A DNA stretch of 64,000 nucleotides from an uncultured Bacteroidota bacterium (lineage in GTDB: Bacteria; Bacteroidota; Bacteroidia; Bacteroidales; WCHB1-69): contig CADBQG010000003.1 of the NCBI GenBank assembly GCA_902796805.1, positions 21,067 to 85,066 of the forward strand, given 5' to 3'. Shown piece after piece: positions 43,125 to 50,835 of this stretch (positions are counted from its first letter, which is position 1; every line of letters begins with the position of its first letter). Position numbers and translations under genes: made by a program. Under the pieces are notes generated by a model that had not been told where the DNA came from, made no database searches, and was given only the letters and a program-made list of their open reading frames with translations.

Positions 43125-43421
43125 TCAGAAGAGGCCGAGTTCTATTTTGGCCGCGTCGGTCATTCTGTCCATTGTCCACGGCGGGTCGAAGGTTACATCA
43201 ACGACGGCCTTGTTGACACCCGGGATCATCGAAACGCGCGTTTGGACTTCCATGGGGAGGCTTTCGGCCACGGGGCAGTTCGGGGCGGTCAGGGTCATGA
43301 GTATGTACACGTCATTGTTCTTGTTAACCTCCAACTTGTATATGAAACCCAGTTCCCAGATGTTGACCGGGATTTCAGGGTCGTATATCGAACTCAGAAC
43401 TTCTATTATCTTGGTCTTCAT
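43125..43421 (-). CDS. DUF59/MIP18-family Fe-S assembly protein (SufT-like)
   Basis: A 98-residue standalone DUF59 protein. Signatures are LSSIYDPEIPVNIWELGFIYKL, ILMTLTAPNCPVAESLP with the conserved cysteine, and VDVTFDPPWTMDRMTDAAK. Relatives (SufT, PaaD, MIP18) help late delivery of Fe-S clusters. In many Bacteroidota this domain is fused to the N-terminus of Mrp; the Mrp encoded at 20270-21097 lacks it, so this gene may supply it in trans. It lies between yitT (6 bp) and mlaE (24 bp). Confidence 0.88.
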   Translation of the reverse strand: MKTKIIEVLSSIYDPEIPVNIWELGFIYKLEVNKNNDVYILMTLTAPNCPVAESLPMEVQTRVSMIPGVNKAVVDVTFDPPWTMDRMTDAAKIELGLF

Positions 43422-43427
43422 ATTGTG

Positions 43428-44363
43428 TTAATTTAAAGCTTTCTCTCTCAACGAGCTGAAACCGTCTCCCAGAATCTCGGAGGCGTCTATGATGGTGACA
43501 AAAGCGTTGCTGTCGATTTCATGTATGTGATGTATCAGGTTTGGCAGTTCCTTGCTCGAAATGGATGTGAATATTATTTTTTTCTCGTCATGGTTGTACA
43601 TGCCTTCGCCTTTGAGGTAAGTGCCGCCTCTTCCCATTTCCTCGATAATGCGCTTGCGAATCACGTCGTGCTTCTCGGAGACTATCAGCAGTGCCTTGTT
43701 GGAACGGAAACCTCCTATCACTTTGTCCATCACAACGCCGGTGACATAAATCACAAGCCACGAGTAAAGCGGTATTGTCCAGTCTTTGAACGTGGCCAGC
43801 GCTATAAGCACTATGGTTGAGTCAACGAATATGAGAATAGTTCCTAATGGTATGTGTTTCAGATATTTGCCTATGATCATTGCTATGATGTCGGTGCCGC
43901 CGGAGGTTGCGCGCGACTTGAAAACAAGTCCAAGCCCAATGCCGATGATCACACCTCCGAAAAGTGCGAGAATGAACACGGAGGAGGGGTCGGGGGTCAT
44001 GGGGTTGCCGGGCACGGAGATGAGCGGGGCATAGCCGTAAATTTTTTCCCAAAACGATATGAAAGCGGGCAGGGTGATGACACCAACAAGGGTTTTCGCA
44101 CCGAATTTGGGGCCCAGCCACAGAGTCCCGATTATCAGCAAGGGAAGGTCAAGGCAGATGCCCGACAAGCCTATGGGGAAGTTGAAGACGTGGTGCAAAA
44201 TGATGGCGATGCCATAAACGCCGCCCGGGGCGAGTTTCAACGGAGAGATGAAGACAACAAATCCTATCGACATTATGAATGTACCCAGGATAATCAAGGA
44301 ATATGTCTTGATTACGTCAGTCTTCTGCTTATCTGTAAGTTTCTTTATTTTTTCAAGTGCCAT
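43428..44363 (-). CDS. YitT-family membrane protein (DUF161 + DUF2179)
   Basis: A 311-residue protein with about six hydrophobic segments (YSLIILGTFIMSIGFVVFI, LGPKFGAKTLVGVITLPAF, GVIIGIGLGLVFKSRATSGGTDIIA, IPLYSWLVIYVTGVVMDKVIGG) and the SGGTDIIAMI family motif. The C-terminal ~80 residues are a cytosolic DUF2179 domain (IIEEMGRGGTYLKGEGMY, KIIFTSISSKEL). Transport of an unknown substrate has been proposed for the family. It lies 6 bp after dnaG. Confidence 0.9.
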   Translation of the reverse strand: MALEKIKKLTDKQKTDVIKTYSLIILGTFIMSIGFVVFISPLKLAPGGVYGIAIILHHVFNFPIGLSGICLDLPLLIIGTLWLGPKFGAKTLVGVITLPAFISFWEKIYGYAPLISVPGNPMTPDPSSVFILALFGGVIIGIGLGLVFKSRATSGGTDIIAMIIGKYLKHIPLGTILIFVDSTIVLIALATFKDWTIPLYSWLVIYVTGVVMDKVIGGFRSNKALLIVSEKHDVIRKRIIEEMGRGGTYLKGEGMYNHDEKKIIFTSISSKELPNLIHHIHEIDSNAFVTIIDASEILGDGFSSLREKALN

Positions 44364-44369
44364 GATGGT

Positions 44370-46379
44370 TTATTTGCTTACAACCCTGTTGAGAAGTGCC
44401 GAAATTGCTGATTTTGACTTGTTTATCAGACTGATTTGGTGAAGACCAATGTTCACACTCTCTTCGGGTAAGTCGTTGTTGCTGATGATTTGTTGTATTT
44501 TTTCCGCCTCTTGTTCCAACATTCGGAGCTTGTGGTTCAGGATCACGTTCTGCACCATCGTCTGCAATGTCCTGATGTTGTTGCGCGTGGTGTGGGTATA
44601 GACTTCATATTTCTTGATCCAGCGGTCGCTGAATTTGGGTTCCTCCTTGAGGAGGTTCTTTATCACAAAATCGCTGATTTCAGGTTCGTCATAGTTTGTG
44701 AAGTTGCGGATAATCTGTTCTTGGTCAAGAATATAAGAAGCCCAGTCGGTGTAAAGTTCAAAGATTTTCCCGAGTATTTTGTAGTGGAAAGCGATTTCAC
44801 CGTTCTGGATCTGGTCGCACACAAGCTGGTCGATGCGTATGGGCACGGGAGTGTCCCCGTCCTCTTTTTCCACAAAGATCTCGATGTTGCCGTGGTTGAT
44901 GAGCAGCGACAGAATGTCTTTCTCAGATTCGAACAGGAGGTCGGTGTGTGTTTCCTGTTGCGGCTGCGCGGTTTCTATGAGTTGGGGGTCAGCTGTGGCT
45001 GTCCCGGGCGCGCTGTGCTGAGTTGCGGCCTCACCGGCGTTCCTGCCTCGGGGGTTCTGCTCCTTGATTTTGTTCCATACGTAGCGGCGTAGGTTGAGGT
45101 TGAGGTCGTTTTCCGACAGTCCGAACATTCTCGCGCACTCCTTCACATAAAAGGCGCGTTCGATGTTGTCTTTCACGCAGCTTATGGACTTCAATATCTC
45201 GTTGACCATGCCGGCGCGCTTTATGGGGTCAGTGCCTGCCTCTTCCGACAAGATTCCCGCCTTGAAAAGGAGAAAGTCTTTCGATTCCTTCTCAAGGTAT
45301 TCCTGCAACTCGCTGTCTCTGTGTTTCTTTGCGAACGAATCAGGATCCTCGCCGTCGGGGAGCAGGCATACCCGAATCTTCAAGTCGTTCTCCAAAAGCA
45401 TGTCGATGCCCCGCATGGAAGCCTTGATTCCGGCGCGGTCGCCGTCGTAAAGCACCGTTATGTTCTTCGTCCGCTTCGAGATCATCCGTATCTGGCCAGT
45501 GGTGAGCGAGGTGCCGGAGGAGGCAACCACGTTCTCGATGCCCGATTCGTGCATTGATATTACGTCGGTGTAGCCCTCCACAAGATAGACGTTGTCTTTT
45601 TTGTGAATGGAGTTCTTGGCGTGGAAGATGCCGTACAGAGTGTCGCTTTTGTGGTAAATGGTGTTCTCGCGCGAGTTGACGTATTTTCGAGGGTCTTTTG
45701 AGTCCTTTTTAAGTATTCTGCCGCCAAAGCCGATGACTTTCCCGGCGTCGTTGTGGATGGGGAAGATCACCCTCCCGCGGTAGATGTCGTAGAGTTTGCC
45801 GCTCTGTGACTTCCCCGTGAGCCCGAGTTCGATGAGGTACTCCTCCTTGTAGCCCTGTCTGAGCGCCTCCTGCGTGAAAGAGTCCCATGATTCGGGACAG
45901 TATCCGAGCCTGAACTTGTCAATGGTTGCGTTCATGAAGCCACGCTCCTTAAGGTACGACATTCCTATCAGTTTGCCCTCCTCGGTGTTCCTCAGCTGGT
46001 CGAAGAAAAACTTCTCTGCGAATTCGTTCACCACGAACAGGCTTTCGCGCAGGGAGCGCTCCCTGCGCTCCTCCTCGCTTTCAGTATTCTCGTACTCGAG
46101 CTGGATGCTGTATTTCTTCGCCAGGTACTCGATGGCCTCTGGATACGACATCTTCTCGTGCTCCATCAGGAACTTCACGGAATTCCCGGCCGCGTCGCAC
46201 ACAAAGCACTTGTAAATCCCAAGCCTGGGACTCACATGAAGCGACGGGTTCTTGTCGTCGTGGAAGGGGCAAATGCCCACGAAATCGCGCCCTTGCTTGC
46301 GCAAGGAGACGAAGTCGCCGACAACCTCCTCAATCTGTGTCGCCGAAAGCACACTGTCTATTGACTTCTGTTTTATCAC
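44370..46379 (-). CDS. dnaG: DNA primase
   Basis: A 669-residue cytosolic enzyme that lays RNA primers for replication. The zinc-binding domain has GICPFHDDKNPSLHVSPRLG and IYKCFVCDAAG (Cys-His-Cys-Cys). The TOPRIM core has LVEGYTDVISMHESG, SSGTSLT and VLYDGDRAGIKASMRG with the metal acidic residues. The C-terminal helicase-binding part follows (~420-669), with an Ala/Gln/Thr linker near ~460-490. I place the start at GTG 46379 (VIKQKSIDSV), since the zinc domain needs no more upstream sequence and the promoter box lies at 46385-46392. No ATG is available there. A longer frame would read through the promoter. It is first in an eleven-gene run. Confidence 0.93.
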   Translation of the reverse strand: MIKQKSIDSVLSATQIEEVVGDFVSLRKQGRDFVGICPFHDDKNPSLHVSPRLGIYKCFVCDAAGNSVKFLMEHEKMSYPEAIEYLAKKYSIQLEYENTESEEERRERSLRESLFVVNEFAEKFFFDQLRNTEEGKLIGMSYLKERGFMNATIDKFRLGYCPESWDSFTQEALRQGYKEEYLIELGLTGKSQSGKLYDIYRGRVIFPIHNDAGKVIGFGGRILKKDSKDPRKYVNSRENTIYHKSDTLYGIFHAKNSIHKKDNVYLVEGYTDVISMHESGIENVVASSGTSLTTGQIRMISKRTKNITVLYDGDRAGIKASMRGIDMLLENDLKIRVCLLPDGEDPDSFAKKHRDSELQEYLEKESKDFLLFKAGILSEEAGTDPIKRAGMVNEILKSISCVKDNIERAFYVKECARMFGLSENDLNLNLRRYVWNKIKEQNPRGRNAGEAATQHSAPGTATADPQLIETAQPQQETHTDLLFESEKDILSLLINHGNIEIFVEKEDGDTPVPIRIDQLVCDQIQNGEIAFHYKILGKIFELYTDWASYILDQEQIIRNFTNYDEPEISDFVIKNLLKEEPKFSDRWIKKYEVYTHTTRNNIRTLQTMVQNVILNHKLRMLEQEAEKIQQIISNNDLPEESVNIGLHQISLINKSKSAISALLNRVVSK

Positions 46380-46384
46380 AGCCG

Positions 46385-46417
46385 CAAAGATACTCTTTTT
46401 ATCGTTGCACGGCAAAA
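46385..46417 (-). promoter_or_regulatory. dnaG promoter, -33 TTTTG and -7 TATCTTTG, near-leaderless
   Basis: On the minus strand, TTTTG (46413-46417) and TATCTTTG (46385-46392) are 20 bp apart, the Bacteroidota spacing. The predicted start of transcription is about 46381, only ~2 nt before the GTG codon. Confidence 0.7.
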
Positions 46418-46458
46418 CTTGTGTGGGCATTGTGAAAAGTCCAGGATTGCAAGACATT

Positions 46459-46490
46459 AAAAAAGTCCCGTTAATGAAAGCGGGACTTTT
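46459..46490 (-). terminator. Intrinsic terminator of the 965-residue adhesin-like gene
   Basis: On the minus strand AAAAGTCCCG/CGGGACTTTT (arms 46461-46470 and 46481-46490, 10-nt loop) is followed by a T-run. A second hairpin, CGGAACC/GGTTCCG (46491-46509), lies just before it. Confidence 0.88.
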
Positions 46491-46532
46491 CGGAACCGTT
46501 GTGGTTCCGGGTTGAAAGTATAAGTGCAAGTG

Positions 46533-49430
46533 CTATTTCAGTATGACTTTGCGGGTCTGGCTGCAGTTGCCGGAAGTGAGGCGCAGCATGTAGATGCCTG
46601 CCGGAAGGACTCCGCGATTGATTCGCAGCGGGGTTCCGTCGGCATCCATGGTCTCGCGGCGGAGCGTGCGGCCGCTGATGTCGAGAAGTTCAACGCTCAC
46701 CGCGCCGCTCACGTTCTTCACGCTTACCGCAAAATAGTCGGTTGCGGGATTCGGAGATATTGTAACCGCCGCACTGCCGAAACTCTCTATCCCGACGGTT
46801 TCGGTCAGCACCAATGTTATCACGCTGTCGCATCCGTTCACAGTCTCGAGGTTTTGCACATAAGTGCCTGCCCCGCCCACGTTGAATCCGTGATTGTTGT
46901 AAGTCTCGCCAGGAGCCACACTGTCGTTGATTGTTATGTTGTAAGTAGGATTCACGGTTATGACGATAGTGTAGGTTGTGTCTCCTGAAACCACTGTGTG
47001 CGTGCCTTCTGCTGAATAGGTGTTGCCGTTGAACTCATAGGTCTCGCCGTTGCAAATCGAGGCGTCGAGGGTTACAAACACCGGGTCGGGAGTTGTTCCA
47101 CCTGTAACTGTGAGAACAAGGGTTATGACGCTGTCGCAGCCGTTCACGGTCTCGAGATACTGGTGATATGTGCCGCCTTGGCTCTCGTTGAAACCGTGTC
47201 CGGTGTATGTTTCGCCCTCGTTTATCGTGGCCTCGTAGGTCATCGAGAAAGTGGGGTTGACAGTAAGATTCAGTGTGATTACAGTATCGCCTTCATTTTC
47301 GTGTGAGACGATTATCTGGTATGTCCCGCCGATGCTGAAGGTCTCGCCGCCTATCACCACACTGCTGCCTTCACATATCGCTGTGTCTATGTTTACAGGG
47401 ATGTTTTCATACTCGTGTGTTCCGTCTGAAACAACGATGTTGTCGATGGCCATGTTGTATCCGTCTTCGTAGTAAGCTTTGAAGATGATGTACCCGAACT
47501 CTTCCTGGGCGGGGATTGACACGGTTGCGCTCTTCCATCCGAAAGATTCTGAATATCCGTTCACGGTGGTGAGAAGGCTTGCGTTCTCAACGGAGCCGTC
47601 GCCGCTGACATAGATCTCGATTTTTTCAGACATCGGCTTCCACCACATCTCTTCATTGTCGGGATATTCCTCGAACAAGTCGAAGTCGAAGATTTCCTCC
47701 TGTCCGCATGTGTGATACTGGAACGTCAGGGTCTTTTCCTGACTGAGGTCTATCTGTGGAGAGGTGAGAGTTCCCCAGTTTCCGGCGGTGAACTGCCATG
47801 CGTTGAACTGCATCATGTTGTTTCCGGAGTAAGGCTGGTAGGGGGTGTTGTAGAAGTCGGCGTGGCCGCCTGCTGAAACCAACGCCCAGTTCTGTCCGGC
47901 AGCCGACGAGTTCAGTGTCCAGCAGGATACGCCGTTCTCAAAGCTTTCACTCCAAGGAAACTCGGTGATTGCCTCGCATGATGTTGTGAATGTGTAAGTT
48001 GCACTTGCCGCCGAGACCTCATCTTCGCCGCATACCGAAACAATGTAGAATTCATAAGTGGTTCCGGCGGGAAGGCTCTCGAAAATGTTGTAGTCCTCTT
48101 CGGCAATCTCTATCTCCTCGAAATCGGTGTCCTCCTCAGACTTGTAGTACAGTTTGGCGCCTTGCGCGTTGTTGGTGTATGTCCAGGAAACTGTTACATA
48201 GTCGCCGTCAACGTCGGCTACTATGTCCACGGGAGGCGTGCAGAAGGCAGAAGCCTCAACGTTTATGTCGTCGATAAAGCAGCTGGGGTACAACGATGAG
48301 GAATATTCCCGGCTCAGCAGCAATGCGATGTAGCGTCCGTCGCCGGTGTATGCGGCAAAGTTTATCTCCTTGTTCTCAAATCCGAAAGAAGTACCTTCGC
48401 GGGAAACGGTCTGCACGAGCTCGAAAGTGGAGGGATTGTCAGGGTTTGTCATCACGCCTACTGCAACAACCGTGGTGTTCTGCTGCGCGGTTTTGAATCT
48501 GAAACTCATCGTCAGGTTCTGTATTGAATATCCGTCGGCCAGTCTCGGCAGGATGGCGTATTCGGCGTCGGTGTCCATCAGCGTGAAGAACAGGCTCTGG
48601 TCGTAGTTGTCGGCGGCACTGCCCGGGCCCACGCACGGAGTGTAGTAGCCGAGGTATTCGTTGTATTCTTCGGAAATACGTGTCCAGCATTCAGGCATTG
48701 CGGCGTATGCCTCATAGCTTTGGAAATCATCACTGTACGGTATGTTCAGAAAGCAGTCGTGGGTGGTGTTGCCTCCAAATGTGAAGAAAATGTCGGGACG
48801 TTCGGTTGTAGAGCTGTGGAAAGAGCCTGAGAGGCCGGACATCACCTCGTGAATGTCGAACATCTCGTCATCTTGCATCATCACCCAGCAGTGGTCCTCG
48901 TCGCTATCGTTTGTGTAGAGGGCTATCTCGTAGTCGGTGCCGCCGTAATACTCGTTGGACATCACCCCTTCCACAAGCACTATCAGGTTGCCGCCGGTAT
49001 AAGCGAAAGCCTGGCTGAATGGAAATTCATGCCAATAGTAGTCGAAAGGCGTTATGTTGTCGAGGGAACCGTCGTACACCAAAGTCGCGGAGTTGGTAAT
49101 GTCGTACCACGACTGCGACAGGTCGAGAGTCTCATCGGACGTCTCTATCAGCCATATCTTCGCGGACGAGTACTCGAAGTCGTAGCCGTTGCCCGGGGCG
49201 ATGCTGTACGACAGCGAGGTGATGTTTCCGGCCTCGTGGTTTATCTCCCCGGCCTCGTACAGACAGGCGGATATGTGGAATCCGTAGGAGCCGGGCAGCA
49301 CGCTGTAAGGCGAATAGCCTATGTAGTCGCCTGTGATGGTGTCGGAAGTGTTTTGCGCAAAAAGTGCGAAAAGCGGCATCATCAGCGCCGCAATCAGCAC
49401 GAACTTTCTAATAGGTAGTGTTTTATTCAT
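46533..49430 (-). CDS. T9SS-sorted adhesin-like surface protein with repeats
   Basis: A 965-residue protein with a signal peptide (IAALMMPLFALFAQ). In order: a beta-sandwich with GYSPYSVLPGSYGFH (to ~220); a choice-of-anchor J/cleaved-adhesin-like domain (IPYSDDFQSYEAYAAMPECW, ~235-395); a fibronectin type III-like stretch (CTPPVDIVADVDGDYVTVSW, ~395-490); and a second anchor-like domain (FPWSESFENGVSCWTLNS). Then come short repeats with two nearly identical units (HGFN...GTY, LETVNGCDSVITLVLT). It ends in a T9SS type A sorting domain (ISPNPATDYFAVSV, GIYMLRLTSGNCSQTRKVILK). It is probably a cell-surface adhesin or scaffold. Long promoter leader (~88 nt), terminator downstream. Confidence 0.87.
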   Translation of the reverse strand: MNKTLPIRKFVLIAALMMPLFALFAQNTSDTITGDYIGYSPYSVLPGSYGFHISACLYEAGEINHEAGNITSLSYSIAPGNGYDFEYSSAKIWLIETSDETLDLSQSWYDITNSATLVYDGSLDNITPFDYYWHEFPFSQAFAYTGGNLIVLVEGVMSNEYYGGTDYEIALYTNDSDEDHCWVMMQDDEMFDIHEVMSGLSGSFHSSTTERPDIFFTFGGNTTHDCFLNIPYSDDFQSYEAYAAMPECWTRISEEYNEYLGYYTPCVGPGSAADNYDQSLFFTLMDTDAEYAILPRLADGYSIQNLTMSFRFKTAQQNTTVVAVGVMTNPDNPSTFELVQTVSREGTSFGFENKEINFAAYTGDGRYIALLLSREYSSSLYPSCFIDDINVEASAFCTPPVDIVADVDGDYVTVSWTYTNNAQGAKLYYKSEEDTDFEEIEIAEEDYNIFESLPAGTTYEFYIVSVCGEDEVSAASATYTFTTSCEAITEFPWSESFENGVSCWTLNSSAAGQNWALVSAGGHADFYNTPYQPYSGNNMMQFNAWQFTAGNWGTLTSPQIDLSQEKTLTFQYHTCGQEEIFDFDLFEEYPDNEEMWWKPMSEKIEIYVSGDGSVENASLLTTVNGYSESFGWKSATVSIPAQEEFGYIIFKAYYEDGYNMAIDNIVVSDGTHEYENIPVNIDTAICEGSSVVIGGETFSIGGTYQIIVSHENEGDTVITLNLTVNPTFSMTYEATINEGETYTGHGFNESQGGTYHQYLETVNGCDSVITLVLTVTGGTTPDPVFVTLDASICNGETYEFNGNTYSAEGTHTVVSGDTTYTIVITVNPTYNITINDSVAPGETYNNHGFNVGGAGTYVQNLETVNGCDSVITLVLTETVGIESFGSAAVTISPNPATDYFAVSVKNVSGAVSVELLDISGRTLRRETMDADGTPLRINRGVLPAGIYMLRLTSGNCSQTRKVILK

Positions 49431-49521
49431 AACTTTATGATTTATTGTTAATTGTTATTTGTTCTGAACAATATTTCCCGGTCTTTATGGCGGTCTGCCT
49501 CCGTCTGCTGGAAACTGTACG

Positions 49522-49529
49522 CAAAAGTA
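49522..49529 (-). promoter_or_regulatory. -7 box (TACTTTTG) for the adhesin-like gene
   Basis: A minus-strand TAnnTTTG match. The expected transcript start is ~49518, giving an ~88-nt leader, longer than most leaders in this window. Confidence 0.55.
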
Positions 49530-49678
49530 GGTTAGGCGTATTGACTGGAAATAGCCTAAACAGGGTATTTTTGAAAGATTATTGACGATTTTTGATGATG
49601 ATGAAGTGTGATGTCGCAAGCGCAGATGTGCCGTGTCGCAATCAGTTTCGGCCCCGCAAGGCGGTATGTTTTTTTTGG

Positions 49679-49710
49679 TTGCCCGGCGTTTCAAAAAAAA
49701 AGTACCTTTG
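49679..49710 (+). promoter_or_regulatory. gmhA promoter, -33 TTG and -7 TACCTTTG
   Basis: TTG (49679-49681) and TACCTTTG (49703-49710) are 21 bp apart. The leader to the GTG start is about 58 nt. Confidence 0.65.
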
Positions 49711-49771
49711 CGCCAGTTTTAATCTTTAATCTTGACGTCGCATTGAGAGTCAAGAAAAATAGTTTGTTTAC

Positions 49772-50350
49772 GTGGACAAGAGGATTATACAATCAATTAG
49801 TGACAGTGTGTCGGTGAAGCAGGCGATTCTTGGCAACGCTGCGTTCCTGGAGCGCGTGCAGTCGGCTGCCGACATGATTGCCGAGTCTTTGAGAAACGGC
49901 GGCAGGGTTCATTTCTGCGGCAACGGCGGGAGCGCATCCGACGCGCAGCACCTCGCCGCTGAGCTTTCAGGCCGCTTCTATTTCGACCGCCCGCCGCTGA
50001 ACGCCGAGGCACTGCACTGCAACACGTCATATCTCACCGCTGTGGGCAACGACTACGGCTACGACATCGTCTTTTCCCGCCTACTGCAAGGCACCTCGAA
50101 GAAAGGCGACGTGGTTGTGGGCATCTCAACTTCCGGGAACTCAGCAAATGTTGTCAAAGCATTTGAAACCGCCAAGGAAATGGGCCTCAAGACCATAGCG
50201 ATGACCGGAGCTTCGGGCGGAGAGATGAGGAAGACTGCCGACATATTGCTCAATGTACCCTCTGAAGACACACCGCGTATCCAGGAGTCCCACATAATGC
50301 TGGGCCACATCATCTGCGAACTCGTCGAAAAAAACCTATTCAAGTCATAA
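49772..50350 (+). CDS. gmhA: Sedoheptulose 7-phosphate isomerase (SIS domain)
   Basis: A 192-residue cytosolic SIS-domain protein that makes D-glycero-D-manno-heptose 7-phosphate, the first step toward heptose for lipopolysaccharide or glycans. The strong GmhA signatures are HFCGNGGSASDAQHLAAELSGRF, the substrate loop LTAVGNDYGYDIVFSRLL, VGISTSGNSANVVKAFETAKEMG and the C-terminal QESHIMLGHIICELVE. Start GTG at 49772 gives MDKRIIQSISDSVSVKQ, a normal N-terminus; no ATG lies nearby. The other heptose genes are not in the window. Confidence 0.93.
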   Translation: MDKRIIQSISDSVSVKQAILGNAAFLERVQSAADMIAESLRNGGRVHFCGNGGSASDAQHLAAELSGRFYFDRPPLNAEALHCNTSYLTAVGNDYGYDIVFSRLLQGTSKKGDVVVGISTSGNSANVVKAFETAKEMGLKTIAMTGASGGEMRKTADILLNVPSEDTPRIQESHIMLGHIICELVEKNLFKS

Positions 50351-50372
50351 ATCTCACTAAAAAAATAAAAAA

Positions 50373-50807
50373 ATGAAAAAGTTTTTACCTTTAATCCTTA
50401 TTGCGGTACTCGCATTCACCGCATGTTCCGACAAGAACCCCTATGCAGGCAAATATTCCGGAACCTACACATTTGTTACCGACAAACTCGAGAAAAGCGG
50501 CAATATGCGCATCACATCAAATCCGTTGAGCAACGGACTTTTGATTTATGCAGTAGTGCCCGTTGACTTCGTGGAAGGCACAACCTACAGGACAAACAGC
50601 GTTAATGCCCAGATGATTACCCAGCTTCTCCAGTTGGTGGGAAACAATAACAATATATACAATTCAGCCACTGAACAGATCAAGAATGTTGCGATTGAGG
50701 CCAAATTCAGTGGAAACACAGTGTATGTCGACATGTATTACACACTTTCCATCATGGGAACTGAACTGACAAGAGTCAGTATCGTCAAGTTCGTAGGAAC
50801 GAAATAA
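50373..50807 (+). CDS. Predicted lipoprotein, unknown function
   Basis: A 144-residue protein with a lipoprotein signal MKKFLPLILIAVLAFTAC (lipobox AFTAC). The mature part is a small beta-rich domain: NPYAGKYSGTYTFVTDKLEKSGNMRI, IYAVVPVDFVEGTTYRT, IKNVAIEAKFSGNTVYVDMYYTL, looking like one closed barrel or sandwich that could bind a lipid or hydrophobic ligand (inference). It follows gmhA by 22 bp. Confidence 0.78.
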   Translation: MKKFLPLILIAVLAFTACSDKNPYAGKYSGTYTFVTDKLEKSGNMRITSNPLSNGLLIYAVVPVDFVEGTTYRTNSVNAQMITQLLQLVGNNNNIYNSATEQIKNVAIEAKFSGNTVYVDMYYTLSIMGTELTRVSIVKFVGTK

Positions 50808-50835
50808 TACTGGCTAAGAAATCTGATCTGTAAAT

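Larger units (their letters stand above)
49431..49771. other. 341-bp intergenic gap between divergent genes
   Basis: Holds the leader and promoter of the minus-strand adhesin gene on the left and the promoter and leader of gmhA on the right. Between them (49530-49678) I see no gene, hairpin or repeat. Confidence 0.6.
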
